Shown: piece after piece, positions 42,656 to 52,486 of the stretch
How the letters are laid out: every line of letters begins with the position of its first letter
Position numbering within the stretch: the first letter of the stretch is position 1
Origin: an uncultured Lachnospiraceae bacterium
GTDB taxonomy: Bacteria; Bacillota; Clostridia; Lachnospirales; Lachnospiraceae
Assembly (NCBI GenBank): GCA_904395885.1
Contig: CAJFOF010000021.1
Span: 1 to 62,042 of the forward strand
Reading direction: 5' to 3'
Length of the DNA: 62,042 bases
The notes under the pieces: generated by a model
Told to the model about the DNA's origin: nothing
What the model saw: the letters and a program-made list of their open reading frames with translations, nothing else
The model's database searches: none
Position numbers and translations under genes: made by a program

Positions 42656-43921
42656 CTATAAACCAAGTTCGCTGGGACTTGAAATCTTTCCCGTCACCGC
42701 GCTGGCAGCGGCTATGGCCGGGCTTGCCAGATATACTTCTGATTCTACATGGCCCATACGGCCTACAAAATTCCGGTTGGTAGTGGAGATGCATCTCTCG
42801 CCTGCCGCTAGAATTCCCATATATCCGCCCAGACACGGACCACAGGTCGGTGTGCTGACGACGGCTCCGGCCTCGATAAAGATCTCCAGCAGGCCTTCCC
42901 GCATCGCCTGAAGGTAGATGGCCTGAGTCGCCGGGATCACGATGCAGCGAACGCCCTTTGCCACCTTTCTTCCCTTCATGATCTGCGCCGCGATCCGCAT
43001 ATCGTCGATGCGCCCGTTGGTGCAGGAACCGATCACGGACTGCTGGATCTTCACCTCGCCCACCTCATCGATGGTTCTGGTGTTCTCAGGAAGGTGAGGG
43101 AAAGCCACAGTGGGGTTTAACTGGGCAAGGTCAATAGTATAGACAGCCTCGTACTCCGCATCCGGGTCGGCCTCGTATGTCTTATAATCTCTCTTGGAAT
43201 GTTCTTTCATGTATTGCTTCGCCAGGTCATCCACCGGGAAGATTCCGTTCTTTCCCCCGGCTTCAATGGCCATATTGCAGATGGTGAAACGGTCGTCCAT
43301 AGACAGGTTGGCGATGCCGTCCCCCACAAATTCCATGGATTTATACAGTGCTCCGTCCACGCCGATCATACCGATAATATGCAGGATCACATCTTTTCCG
43401 CTGACCCATTTCCCCGGTTTTCCTGTCAGGACAAACTTAATGGCTGACGGCACCTTAAACCAGGCCTTTCCGGTGACCATCCCGGCGGCCATATCCGTGC
43501 TCCCCACGCCCGTAGAAAATGCGCCGAGAGCGCCGTAAGTGCAGGTATGGGAATCCGCTCCGATCACAGCATCCCCGGCAACCACCAGGCCTTTTTCCGG
43601 CAGAAGAGCATGTTCAATGCCCATCTCCCCTACGTCGAAGTAGTTGGTAATTTCATGACGGCAGGCAAAATCCCTGCAGCATTTACAGTTTTCTGCTGAT
43701 TTTATATCTTTATTGGGGATAAAGTGATCCATGACCAAAGCAATTTTGTCCTTGTCAAACACGGTCTGGTTATTCATCTTTTCCATCTCATTGATCGCCA
43801 CCGGCGATGTGATATCATTTCCCAGCACAAGGTCTAAATCCGCCTCAATTAGTTGGCCCGCCTTCACTTCCTCTAACCCTGCATGGGCTGCCAAAATCTT
43901 TTGGGTCATTGTCATTCCCAT
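42656..43921 (-). CDS. leuC: 3-isopropylmalate dehydratase large subunit
   Basis: 421 residues of the aconitase superfamily. [4Fe-4S] ligands lie in [14 protein letters not shown] near 302 and [12 protein letters not shown] near 360, and [20 protein letters not shown] is the signature. A Cys cluster in [12 protein letters not shown] (about 78) replaces the usual less Cys-rich segment. ATG 43921, seven bases after GGAGG. First gene of leuC-leuD-methyltransferase, divergent from a LysR regulator. Confidence 0.94.
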   Translation of the reverse strand: MGMTMTQKILAAHAGLEEVKAGQLIEADLDLVLGNDITSPVAINEMEKMNNQTVFDKDKIALVMDHFIPNKDIKSAENCKCCRDFACRHEITNYFDVGEMGIEHALLPEKGLVVAGDAVIGADSHTCTYGALGAFSTGVGSTDMAAGMVTGKAWFKVPSAIKFVLTGKPGKWVSGKDVILHIIGMIGVDGALYKSMEFVGDGIANLSMDDRFTICNMAIEAGGKNGIFPVDDLAKQYMKEHSKRDYKTYEADPDAEYEAVYTIDLAQLNPTVAFPHLPENTRTIDEVGEVKIQQSVIGSCTNGRIDDMRIAAQIMKGRKVAKGVRCIVIPATQAIYLQAMREGLLEIFIEAGAVVSTPTCGPCLGGYMGILAAGERCISTTNRNFVGRMGHVESEVYLASPAIAAASAVTGKISSPSELGL

Positions 43922-44003
43922 CTTGAATCCTCCTTATCCATTGCAGCTACTCTGATTCTTCTTTACATTTTAACACACGATTTGGTATAATAACAATACA
44001 TAT

Positions 44004-44028
44004 AATGCATGTTTGCCATAATGCATAG
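44004..44028. promoter_or_regulatory. Direct repeats in the leuC-lysR divergent region
   Basis: ATAATGCAT occurs at 44004-44012 and 44020-44028, 16 bases apart, and each holds the palindrome ATGCAT. They lie just upstream of the LysR gene start. This is a plausible binding site for that regulator, which would control both leuC and itself. Confidence 0.5.
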
Positions 44029-44044
44029 TTATGGAGGTCTTCTA

Positions 44045-44938
44045 ATGGAACAGCATCTTTCCCAATATAAAATCTTTTACGAGGTGGCAAGGACAGGAAA
44101 CATCTCCAAAGCCGCCAAAGAACTCTTTATCAGCCAACCGGCTATCAGCAAGGCTATCAGTAAACTGGAAGAGAGCCTGAACACGACTCTGTTTCTGCGG
44201 AGTTCCAGAGGGGTCTCCCTGACAGAAGAGGGCGAGTTATTATTTGAATACGTACGCACTGCTTTTGAATCCCTGTCTCGAGGAGAGGAAGAGTTAAAAC
44301 GTATCCGGGAATTTCAGATCGGTCACCTGCGGATCGGGGTCAGCAATACTCTGTGCAAACACATCCTCCTTCCCTATTTAAAGGGCTTTGTGGAACAATA
44401 TCCCCATATCCGGATCACCATTGAAAGTCAGGACAGCATCCAGACTCTGTCCATGCTGGATCAGGGGCGGATCGACATTGGCCTGGTAGCGGAACCAAAA
44501 AGCAAAAAAGGCCTTTCCTTTACCCCGCTTCTGGATATCAAAGACGCCTTTGTGGCCACGCCCCAGTATCTGAAAAATCTCCGCCTGCGGGAAGGTGAGG
44601 ACACCAATGTATTTCAAACTGGAACGGTCATGCTGTTAGACGGTCAGAATATGACCCGCCATTACATCGATCAGTATCTGTCCTCCCACGAAATCGAACC
44701 GCTCCAGATTCTCGAAGTCACTACCATGGATCTGATCATTGAGTTTTCAAAGATTGGTTTAGGCATAGGCTGTGTCATCCGCGATTTTATCCAGGAAGAA
44801 TTATCTGAAGGTTCCCTGGTGGAGCTTCCCTTAAGCGTCCCCATTCCCAAACGGACCATTGGCTTTGCCTGCAGCCTGAATAATCATTCCCGCGCCCTCG
44901 CTCTGTTCCTGCAATTCTGCCGGGCAATGGATGGCTGA
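44045..44938 (+). CDS. LysR-family transcriptional regulator
   Basis: 297 residues. HTH at 15-60 (GNISKAAKELFISQPAISKAIS) and an effector domain from about 90. ATG 44045, nine bases after GGAGG; an upstream in-frame ATG at 44009 is less likely. It is divergent from leuC, so it probably controls leucine biosynthesis, perhaps with isopropylmalate as inducer as in other LysR systems; that ligand is inferred. Confidence 0.92.
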   Translation: MEQHLSQYKIFYEVARTGNISKAAKELFISQPAISKAISKLEESLNTTLFLRSSRGVSLTEEGELLFEYVRTAFESLSRGEEELKRIREFQIGHLRIGVSNTLCKHILLPYLKGFVEQYPHIRITIESQDSIQTLSMLDQGRIDIGLVAEPKSKKGLSFTPLLDIKDAFVATPQYLKNLRLREGEDTNVFQTGTVMLLDGQNMTRHYIDQYLSSHEIEPLQILEVTTMDLIIEFSKIGLGIGCVIRDFIQEELSEGSLVELPLSVPIPKRTIGFACSLNNHSRALALFLQFCRAMDG

Positions 44939-45049
44939 TTCATCCGCTGGAAAATGTTGACTTTTTAACAAACCAGTGAGATAATAGAGACAAGTTTTGG
45001 GCTTTTTGACCCTACAAACTATACACTTACTATACTAGGAGGTAGAATA

Positions 45050-46648
45050 ATGGAAACATATGGTCTGGAAAAATTAGGAATCATTAATCCGACAGCCGTT
45101 TACCGTAACCTGACCCCTGCTCAGCTTACTGAAGCTGCTTTACGCAGAGGAGAAGGTACTCTGAGCAAAACCGGTGCACTGGTAGTAACGACAGGAAAGT
45201 ATACGGGCCGTTCCCCAGAGGATAAATTTATTGTTGACACACCTGCTATCCACGATCAGATCGCATGGGGCAAGGTAAACCGTCCAATCACAAAGGAGAA
45301 ATTCGACGCTATCAAAGCAAAGATGGTCGCTTACCTCCAGAACCGCGAAATCTTTATCTTTGACGGTATGGCTGGGGCCGATCCAGCCTGCACGAAAAAA
45401 TTCCGTGTTGTAAACGAGCTGGCAAGCCAGAATCTGTTTATTCATCAGCTTTTGATCCGTCCCACCGCAGAGGAGCTGGCTTCCTACGGCGAAGCCGATT
45501 TCGTTCTGATTGTTGCACCCGGCTTTAAGTGCATTCCTGAAATTGACGGCGTACATTCTGAGGCAGCCATCATCGTAGACTACGAGGCAAAGATGGTTTT
45601 GATTGCCGGAAGCCAGTATTCCGGTGAGATCAAGAAGAGCGTATTCTCTGTTATGAACTTCCTGATGCCTCAGGAGAATGTTCTGCCCATGCACTGCTCC
45701 GCAAATATGGATCCTGTTACCGGCGATACCGCTGTATTTTTCGGCCTGTCCGGAACCGGAAAGACCACTCTTTCTGCTGATCCCAACCGCCGCCTGATCG
45801 GTGACGACGAGCACGGCTGGTCTGACCATGGCATCTTCAACTTCGAGGGCGGATGCTATGCAAAATGTATCAACCTGGATCCTGAAGGAGAGCCGGAGAT
45901 CTACAACGCCATCAAGTTCGGCAGCTTAGTAGAAAATGTTGTTATGGATCCCGAAACCAGAGATTTCGATTTCTTCGATGGCAGCCTGACCGAAAATACC
46001 CGCGTAGGCTACCCCATTGATTTTATCTCCAACGCCCAGATTCCTGGCGTAGGCGGTATCCCCAAGGTTGTTATTTTCCTGACTGCTGACGCATTCGGCG
46101 TACTTCCGCCAATCAGCCGTCTGGACGAAAATGCCGCTATGTACCATTTTGTAACCGGATTTACCTCCAAACTGGCCGGAACTGAGCGCGGTGTCAAAGA
46201 GCCTCAGCCTACTTTCTCCACTCTGTTCGGCGAGCCGTTTATGCCAATGGATCCTTCCGTTTACGCTAACATGTTAGGCGAGAAGATCGAGAAGTACAAC
46301 ACCAAGGTTTATCTGGTAAATACCGGCTGGACCGGCGGACCGGCTTCCGGTGAAGGCAAGCTGGGAAGCCGTATGAAACTGAAATTCACCCGCGCTATGG
46401 TTACCGCTGCTTTAAACGGTGATCTGGACAATGTCGAGTACAAGCATGACGACATCTTTAACCTGGATGTTCCGCAGACCTGCCCCAACGTTCCGGATGA
46501 GATCATGAATCCCCGCGACACCTGGGAGGACAAGGCAGCTTACGATGTTCAGGCTAAGAAGCTGGCCAACATGTTTGCTGAGAACTTCGCAAAGAAGTAT
46601 CCCAACATGCCAAAGAACATCGCTGAAGCTGGTCCCAAAGCTCAGTAA
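45050..46648 (+). CDS. pckA: ATP-dependent phosphoenolpyruvate carboxykinase
   Basis: 532 residues of the ATP-type PEPCK. P-loop FFGLSGTGKTTLSADP near 232, GDDEHGW metal site, and RDFDFFDGSLTENTRVGYP. Interconverts oxaloacetate and phosphoenolpyruvate; in anaerobes it often works toward oxaloacetate to make ATP. ATG 45050 after AGGAGG. Monocistronic, with its own terminator. Clean codon use suggests strong expression. Confidence 0.97.
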   Translation: METYGLEKLGIINPTAVYRNLTPAQLTEAALRRGEGTLSKTGALVVTTGKYTGRSPEDKFIVDTPAIHDQIAWGKVNRPITKEKFDAIKAKMVAYLQNREIFIFDGMAGADPACTKKFRVVNELASQNLFIHQLLIRPTAEELASYGEADFVLIVAPGFKCIPEIDGVHSEAAIIVDYEAKMVLIAGSQYSGEIKKSVFSVMNFLMPQENVLPMHCSANMDPVTGDTAVFFGLSGTGKTTLSADPNRRLIGDDEHGWSDHGIFNFEGGCYAKCINLDPEGEPEIYNAIKFGSLVENVVMDPETRDFDFFDGSLTENTRVGYPIDFISNAQIPGVGGIPKVVIFLTADAFGVLPPISRLDENAAMYHFVTGFTSKLAGTERGVKEPQPTFSTLFGEPFMPMDPSVYANMLGEKIEKYNTKVYLVNTGWTGGPASGEGKLGSRMKLKFTRAMVTAALNGDLDNVEYKHDDIFNLDVPQTCPNVPDEIMNPRDTWEDKAAYDVQAKKLANMFAENFAKKYPNMPKNIAEAGPKAQ

Positions 46649-46671
46649 AAATTTTCAAAAATTGTCATTTC

Positions 46672-46707
46672 AAAATGGTGCTGGAGTTAACCTCCGGCAC
46701 CATTTTT
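46672..46707 (+). terminator. Intrinsic terminator of pckA
   Basis: AAAATGGTGCTGGAG pairs with CTCCGGCACCATTTT around TTAAC, followed by T residues. Confidence 0.85.
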
Positions 46708-46719
46708 CTATATCCGATA

Positions 46720-46748
46720 TTGAAATTTCGTCCTCTCTTATATATACT
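46720..46748 (+). promoter_or_regulatory. Promoter of the hydrolase gene
   Basis: TTGAAA (46720-46725), a 17-base spacer and TATACT (46743-46748), 73 bases before the ATG. Confidence 0.75.
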
Positions 46749-46820
46749 TAACTTATACGGGGTAACAACGGGCTCTTTCAGCGCCCGAAAACAAATACAT
46801 GATCTACAGGAGGGGTTTTT

Positions 46821-47624
46821 ATGGGAGAAATGTTTTCATCGTTTGACGGTACAAAGCTGTACCTGAGCAAAGAGGTTCCGGAAGGGGCACGGGCCGCCGC
46901 CGTGATTGTCCACGGTCTCTGCGAACACCAGGGAAGGTACGATTACTTTGCAGAGCGGTTCCACAAGGCCGGAATCGCCACCTACCGGTTTGACCACCGG
47001 GGCCACGGGCGCTCCGAGGGGGAACGGACCTATTACACCGATTTTAACGAACTTCTGGATGACACCAACGTGGTGGTGGACATGGCGCTTCAGGAAAATC
47101 CCGACATTCCGGTATTTCTCATCGGCCACAGTATGGGAGGTTTTACCGTTTCCCTCTATGGTATCAAATATCCGGACAAAAATCTGAGAGGAATCATTAC
47201 CAGCGGAGCACTGACCCACGACAACGGCAAACTGATCACCGGCATCCCAAAAGGGATGGATCCCCATGAGAAGCTGCCCAATGAGCTGGGTTCCGGTGTC
47301 TGCTCTGTGGCGGAAGTGGTGGACTGGTATGGAAAAGACCCATACAACACCCAGACGTTTACCGCCGGACTGGTCTACGCCCTGTGCGATGGGCTGGAGT
47401 GGTTCCAGGATAAAGTCTCATCCTTCTCCTTCCCGGTTCTTATGCTTCACGGCGAGAATGACGGGCTGGTCAGCAAGGAAGATACCTATGCATTCTTTGC
47501 AGCTGCCGCATCCAAGGACAAGCAGATGAAGATATACGGCAATCTTTTCCACGAAATCTTTAACGAATACTGCAAGGACGAAGTCATTGACGATGTTCTC
47601 GCCTGGATTGATCGCCGGATTTAA
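46821..47624 (+). CDS. Alpha/beta hydrolase, monoacylglycerol-lipase-like
   Basis: 267 residues. The nucleophile elbow FLIGHSMGGF (Ser near 97), acid in LMLHGENDGLVS and His in NLFHEIFNE make a complete triad. FDHRGHGRSEG is typical of monoacylglycerol lipases. No signal peptide. ATG 46821 after GGAGGGG. Monocistronic with a housekeeping promoter. Confidence 0.9.
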   Translation: MGEMFSSFDGTKLYLSKEVPEGARAAAVIVHGLCEHQGRYDYFAERFHKAGIATYRFDHRGHGRSEGERTYYTDFNELLDDTNVVVDMALQENPDIPVFLIGHSMGGFTVSLYGIKYPDKNLRGIITSGALTHDNGKLITGIPKGMDPHEKLPNELGSGVCSVAEVVDWYGKDPYNTQTFTAGLVYALCDGLEWFQDKVSSFSFPVLMLHGENDGLVSKEDTYAFFAAAASKDKQMKIYGNLFHEIFNEYCKDEVIDDVLAWIDRRI

Positions 47625-47655
47625 GTTTTAAGAATAAGCGGCAAATTTCCATTTC

Positions 47656-47770
47656 GCGCGAGCGCGCATCCCGCGGAGTATTTTTCTTTCATGGGGAACT
47701 CCGTTTCCTATGAAAGAAAAAGCAGATCTTCTCCGCAGGAATCTACCTGCTGGGGAGATCTGCCTTTTCG
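47656..47770 (-). repeat. Composite repeat with two hairpins (copy A) including a terminator
   Basis: GCGCGCATCC followed by CGCGGAGT (47662-47679) leads into a hairpin with TTTTTCTTTCAT/ATGAAAGAAAAA arms, then a second hairpin GCAGATCT...AGATCTGC with an inner GCAGG/CCTGC stem and T-run. The same order (mirror of terminator, hairpin, CGGAGT, GCGCGC header) is seen at 50505-50618. Part of a dispersed intergenic repeat family. Confidence 0.6.
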
Positions 47771-47777
47771 TTTTTCG

Positions 47778-47801
47778 TAGCGTCAGTGTACACTGGCGCT
47801 A
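47778..47801. repeat. Palindromic repeat, copy 3 of the TAGCGTCAGTGTACA family
   Basis: TAGCGTCAGTGTACACTGGCGCTA is a 24-base palindrome with one mismatch. Related sequences are at 27533-27600 and 9518-9540. It is followed by TTTTCTT and lies between convergent genes, so it probably terminates transcription. Confidence 0.6.
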
Positions 47802-47818
47802 TCTTTTCTTCCTTAGAC

Positions 47819-50428
47819 TTACTTTCTTAACTGTTTTCCAATCCATTTCAAAATCTGAATAATGGGAAGGTTCAGAAGAGCCAGGCCATAAACAGTCAGA
47901 ATCTGTTCTGCATTCAGAGTCTGTACCTGGAAAAAGCCTTCCATAAGGGGAACCAGCAGTACCAGGTTGATCAGCAGGAAACCGATTACAAAGGCGCCCT
48001 GCATATAAATGTTATTGAAAAATCCCTTCTTGAAAATCACCGGATCTGTGGACTTACAGTTGTATCCATGCACCAGTCTGGACATACACAGAGTGCCGAA
48101 TGCCATTGTGCTCCCCAGCAGCTCACCGCCGCTGTTCAGACCGATCCGGAAAGCAATAAATGTCATAATGGCAATGCAGAGTCCTTCCAGGCCGATTCTC
48201 TTTAAAAATGGAGCCGTCAGCAGAGACTGGCCGGCTGGCCTGGGCTTCTCCTCCATTACGGACGCCCGATGGGGTTCCAGTCCAAGGGCAATCGCCGGAA
48301 GGCTGTCGGTCAGCAGGTTAATAAACAGCAGATGGACAGGCGCAAAGGGAACCGGAAGGCTCAGCAGGGAAGCCGCCAAAACTACCAGAATTCCACCAAA
48401 GTTTCCGGACAGCAGGAACTGAATAGAGTTTTGAATATTCGCGTAAACGTTTCTTCCGTTTTCCACGGCCTTTACAATCGTAGCAAAATTGTCGTCTGTC
48501 AGCACCATTGCCGCAGCATCTTTGGAAACCTCGCTTCCTGTGATGCCCATGGCCACACCGATATCTGCCTGTTTTAATGCAGGGGCGTCATTGACACCAT
48601 CACCGGTCATTGCAACAACATTTCCTTTTTCCTGCCAAGCCCGGACGATACGGATCTTGTGCTCCGGTGAAACCCTGGCGTATACCGATATCCCTTCTAC
48701 GAATTCCTGCAGTTCTTCATCATCCATGGAATCGATGACAGAACCCTCGCAGGCCTCCTTCTCATCCTCCAGGATACCGATTCTTTTTGCAATAGCAGCC
48801 GCTGTCACTTTGTGGTCACCAGTTATCATAATGGGACGAATGCCGGCTTTTTTACACTCTTCCACTGCTTTCTGGCTCTCCGGTCTGGGCGGATCCATCA
48901 TAGCGATAAGGCCAAAGAAAACCATATGGTTTTCATCCTCAAGCTGAAGTTCTCTGGATTCATCAAACTTTCTGTATGCCACTGCAAGGACACGGAGACC
49001 ATTCTCTGAATAATGGCGGTTGACAGCCTCGATCTCCTTCCGGTCTTCCGGAGTGATCGGGACAATCTGGCCGTTTTTCTGAATCTGATCCACCCGATCC
49101 AGCATGACGTCCACAGCACCTTTTGTAATCATGGTGTATCCGTCCTTCAGCAGATGGAAGGTGGACATCATCTTTCTGTCGCTGTCAAAAGGAATTTCAC
49201 TGAGTCTGGGATATGCCTTCCGGACTCTGGAAGCCGGCACGCCCACCGCTGCGCTGATATCCACCAGCGCCACTTCTGTAGGATCTCCCAGGCGCTCTCC
49301 GTTTTCATTTGATGAATCGTTACACAATACGGACAGACGGATCATTTCTTTGTGAAGAGGATTCAGCGGGTCCACTTCTGTGCTGTCTACATTTTTTCCT
49401 TCCATGTAGTAGTGTTCCACTGTCATCTTGTTCTGAGTCAAAGTACCGGTCTTGTCTGAGCAGATGACCGATACGCTTCCCAGACCTTCAACCGCCTGCA
49501 GCTTGCGGATGATAGCTCCCGCTTTTGCCATCTTGGAAGTACCGAATGCAAGAACGATGGTGACAATAGAGCTTAAAGCCTCCGGGATCGCCGCGACTGC
49601 CAGAGCCACTGCAAACAGGAAAGCATCTCCCACAGAACCGCCCCGCAGAACTTGAACTGCAAACAGCAGGCCGCAGAAGATCAGAATCAAGATAGAAAGA
49701 TTTTTTCCAAACTGATCCAGGCTGACCTGAAGAGGGGTCTTCTTATCCCCTGCGTTCTTCAGAAGTCCTGCGATCTTTCCTACTTCCGTGTTCATTCCCA
49801 CATCTGTTACCAGGAAGGAACCGCGGCCATAGGTAATGAAACTGCCGGAATAGACCATATTTTTCCGATCGCCTAAAGCCAGTTCCCCCGGAAGAGCCTC
49901 CACTGTCTTTTCAACTCCCAGGCTCTCTCCTGTCAGCGCGCTCTCGTCAGCTTTCAGGCTGGCGCACTCCATAATACGTCCGTCAGCAGGAACACAGTCC
50001 CCGGCTTCCAAAAACACCAGATCTCCCACAGTCAATTCTTTGCTGGGGATTTCCGTCATTTTCCCGTTTCGGAACGCCTTACAGACCGGTGCTGACAGTG
50101 ACTTTAAACTGTCCAGAGACTGCTCTGCCTTTACAGTCTGCACGGTTCCTAAAATCGCATTCATTGTAATAACAATCAGGATTACGGCAGCACTCTCCGT
50201 TTCTCCCAAAAATAAAGATACGATTGCCGCAGCAATCAAGATCAGCACCAGGAAATCTGTAAACTGCTCCAGAAAGATCTGAAAGGGCGTCTTTTTCTTG
50301 CCTTCTGACAATTCGTTGGGGCCGTATTTTTCCTGATTCTTTTTGATCTGTTCTGCAGTCAGCGGCTCTGTTCCGCCATTGACCGCCTTCCTTACGTCCT
50401 GAGCTTCCATTCCATAATACTTGCTCAT
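47819..50428 (-). CDS. P-type cation-transporting ATPase (Ca2+/Mn2+ type)
   Basis: 869 residues of the P2 ATPase family. N-terminal cation-ATPase domain (LTAEQIKKNQEKYGPNEL), TGES actuator loop, phosphorylation motif SDKTGTLTQNK, hinge MTGDGVNDAPALKQADIG and ten membrane helices. A Mn2+-sensing yybP-ykoY riboswitch precedes it, so manganese export is more likely than calcium. Start ATG 50428, eight bases after AAGGAG; the frame reads further but that part is the riboswitch region. Confidence 0.92.
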   Translation of the reverse strand: MSKYYGMEAQDVRKAVNGGTEPLTAEQIKKNQEKYGPNELSEGKKKTPFQIFLEQFTDFLVLILIAAAIVSLFLGETESAAVILIVITMNAILGTVQTVKAEQSLDSLKSLSAPVCKAFRNGKMTEIPSKELTVGDLVFLEAGDCVPADGRIMECASLKADESALTGESLGVEKTVEALPGELALGDRKNMVYSGSFITYGRGSFLVTDVGMNTEVGKIAGLLKNAGDKKTPLQVSLDQFGKNLSILILIFCGLLFAVQVLRGGSVGDAFLFAVALAVAAIPEALSSIVTIVLAFGTSKMAKAGAIIRKLQAVEGLGSVSVICSDKTGTLTQNKMTVEHYYMEGKNVDSTEVDPLNPLHKEMIRLSVLCNDSSNENGERLGDPTEVALVDISAAVGVPASRVRKAYPRLSEIPFDSDRKMMSTFHLLKDGYTMITKGAVDVMLDRVDQIQKNGQIVPITPEDRKEIEAVNRHYSENGLRVLAVAYRKFDESRELQLEDENHMVFFGLIAMMDPPRPESQKAVEECKKAGIRPIMITGDHKVTAAAIAKRIGILEDEKEACEGSVIDSMDDEELQEFVEGISVYARVSPEHKIRIVRAWQEKGNVVAMTGDGVNDAPALKQADIGVAMGITGSEVSKDAAAMVLTDDNFATIVKAVENGRNVYANIQNSIQFLLSGNFGGILVVLAASLLSLPVPFAPVHLLFINLLTDSLPAIALGLEPHRASVMEEKPRPAGQSLLTAPFLKRIGLEGLCIAIMTFIAFRIGLNSGGELLGSTMAFGTLCMSRLVHGYNCKSTDPVIFKKGFFNNIYMQGAFVIGFLLINLVLLVPLMEGFFQVQTLNAEQILTVYGLALLNLPIIQILKWIGKQLRK

Positions 50429-50509
50429 CCTCTTTTCTCCTTTCCGCATCTGTCCTCTGCCTTTATGCTTCCCAAAAAGCAGCGGCAATATCAAAAAGTA
50501 TGCGCTGCA

Positions 50510-50573
50510 GCGCGCATCCACAGCGGAGTGCGTTTTGTACCACAGGAAACCTATCTTTCTATGATACAAAAAA
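50510..50573 (-). repeat. Composite repeat (copy B) behind the riboswitch terminator
   Basis: GCGCGCATCC (50510-50519), then CAGCGGAGTGC, then a hairpin with TTTTGTA... and TACAAAA arms (about 50533-50570). Its header and order match copy A at 47656-47770. It lies between the riboswitch terminator and the ATPase start. Confidence 0.55.
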
Positions 50574-50722
50574 GGCGAGACTTTTACTGCATACAAAATA
50601 TGCAATAAAAGTCTCGCCATTTCATTACGATACGGATGAATTCCTTCATCGTGCTGACATACCGTAAACACCAAACCGGTTCTCATTTCCTCCGCCTTTG
50701 GTGTCAGCTACTCCCTTTTATC
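50566..50722 (-). promoter_or_regulatory. yybP-ykoY (manganese) riboswitch with terminator
   Basis: The leader of the P-type ATPase gene. Conserved yybP-ykoY parts in order on the minus strand: AAAGGGAGTAGCTGACA, then TATGTCAGCACGATG, then ATGAAATGGCGAGACTTTT. The last part opens the terminator hairpin GGCGAGACTTTTA...TAAAAGTCTCGCC (50574-50618), followed by TTTTTT. This RNA class binds Mn2+ and lets transcription continue when metal is high. It matches a gene class it often controls. Confidence 0.82.
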
Positions 50723-50729
50723 ACGGAAT

Positions 50730-50758
50730 ACTATACGTGATTTTGGAAAATTTGTCAA
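50730..50758 (-). promoter_or_regulatory. Promoter of the riboswitch-ATPase transcript
   Basis: A full TTGACA (50753-50758), a 17-base spacer and TATAGT (50730-50735) on the minus strand, about 8 bases before the riboswitch. Confidence 0.88.
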
Positions 50759-50840
50759 GCAATTTTCTGATTAACGGACAGCAGCTCTCGACCAAACAGG
50801 CGTCTTTTTGTTGAATGCAGCCCGGAAAAGGCTATTACAA

Positions 50841-51863
<1,023 letters not shown>

Positions 51864-51894
51864 CTATCCTCTGTTTCAGCCCTACTGCCATTGG

Positions 51895-52395
51895 TCAGGG
51901 CAGATAACGGACGTCGTTAATTCCTCTGGAAAGACCTGTCAGGCCGGTCCTTGCCACCTCTAAGATCTCATAATCTTCCAAAAGGTTCAAGAGGGCCTCC
52001 AGCTTGGACTGGTCCCCTGTCAGCATAACAGTCAGGGACTCTTTTCCCACATCTACGATGGTAGCGCGGAAAATATCGGAGATCGCACTGACCGCCTGAC
52101 GGTCTGCCGCGTTTGCCCGGACCTTCACCATGATCAGCTCCCGGTATACAGAATGGCCCATCTTCAATTCCTTGATATCACGGACATCTTCCAGTTTGCT
52201 GAGCTGCTTTTCAATCTGTTCCAACACCTGCTGGTCTCCGTAGGAAACCACCGTCATTCTGGAATACCTCTCATCAGCCGTCACACCGACAGTAAGGCTT
52301 TCGATATTGTATCCCCTTCGGCTGAACAGCCCCGCTACACGGGCCAGAACGCCGGCCGTATTGTCCACCAGCAGCGATAATACAATCCTATCCAT
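51895..52395 (-). CDS. ilvN: Acetolactate synthase small (regulatory) subunit
   Basis: 166 residues. An ACT domain starts MDRIVLSLLVDNTAGVLARV and the second half (residues 78-160) matches the ALS small-subunit C-terminal domain. Gives valine feedback control to the large subunit, which must be elsewhere. Start ATG 52395 after GGGGG; an upstream in-frame start is weaker. Directly upstream is a strong promoter with no visible leader. Confidence 0.94.
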   Translation of the reverse strand: MDRIVLSLLVDNTAGVLARVAGLFSRRGYNIESLTVGVTADERYSRMTVVSYGDQQVLEQIEKQLSKLEDVRDIKELKMGHSVYRELIMVKVRANAADRQAVSAISDIFRATIVDVGKESLTVMLTGDQSKLEALLNLLEDYEILEVARTGLTGLSRGINDVRYLP

Positions 52396-52424
52396 AGCGT
52401 CCCCCTTTTTATATATTAACATTA

Positions 52425-52453
52425 ATCATAGCAACCTATCCCGGCTTTGTCAA
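52425..52453 (-). promoter_or_regulatory. Promoter of ilvN-ilvC
   Basis: TTGACA (52448-52453), a 17-base spacer and TATGAT (52425-52430) on the minus strand. No T-box or peptide attenuator is seen between it and the gene. Confidence 0.85.
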
Positions 52454-52486
52454 TTAGTTATATGGAATGGTTTCTATGACCCCTGG

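Noticed and set aside
50429..50686. N-terminal extension of the P-type ATPase frame
   Set aside because: The in-frame part overlaps the manganese riboswitch and terminator, and a well-placed start exists at 50428.
52396..52486. Search for a T-box or leucine/valine attenuator before ilvN
   Set aside because: The promoter lies too close to the gene and no leader structure or leader peptide is visible.
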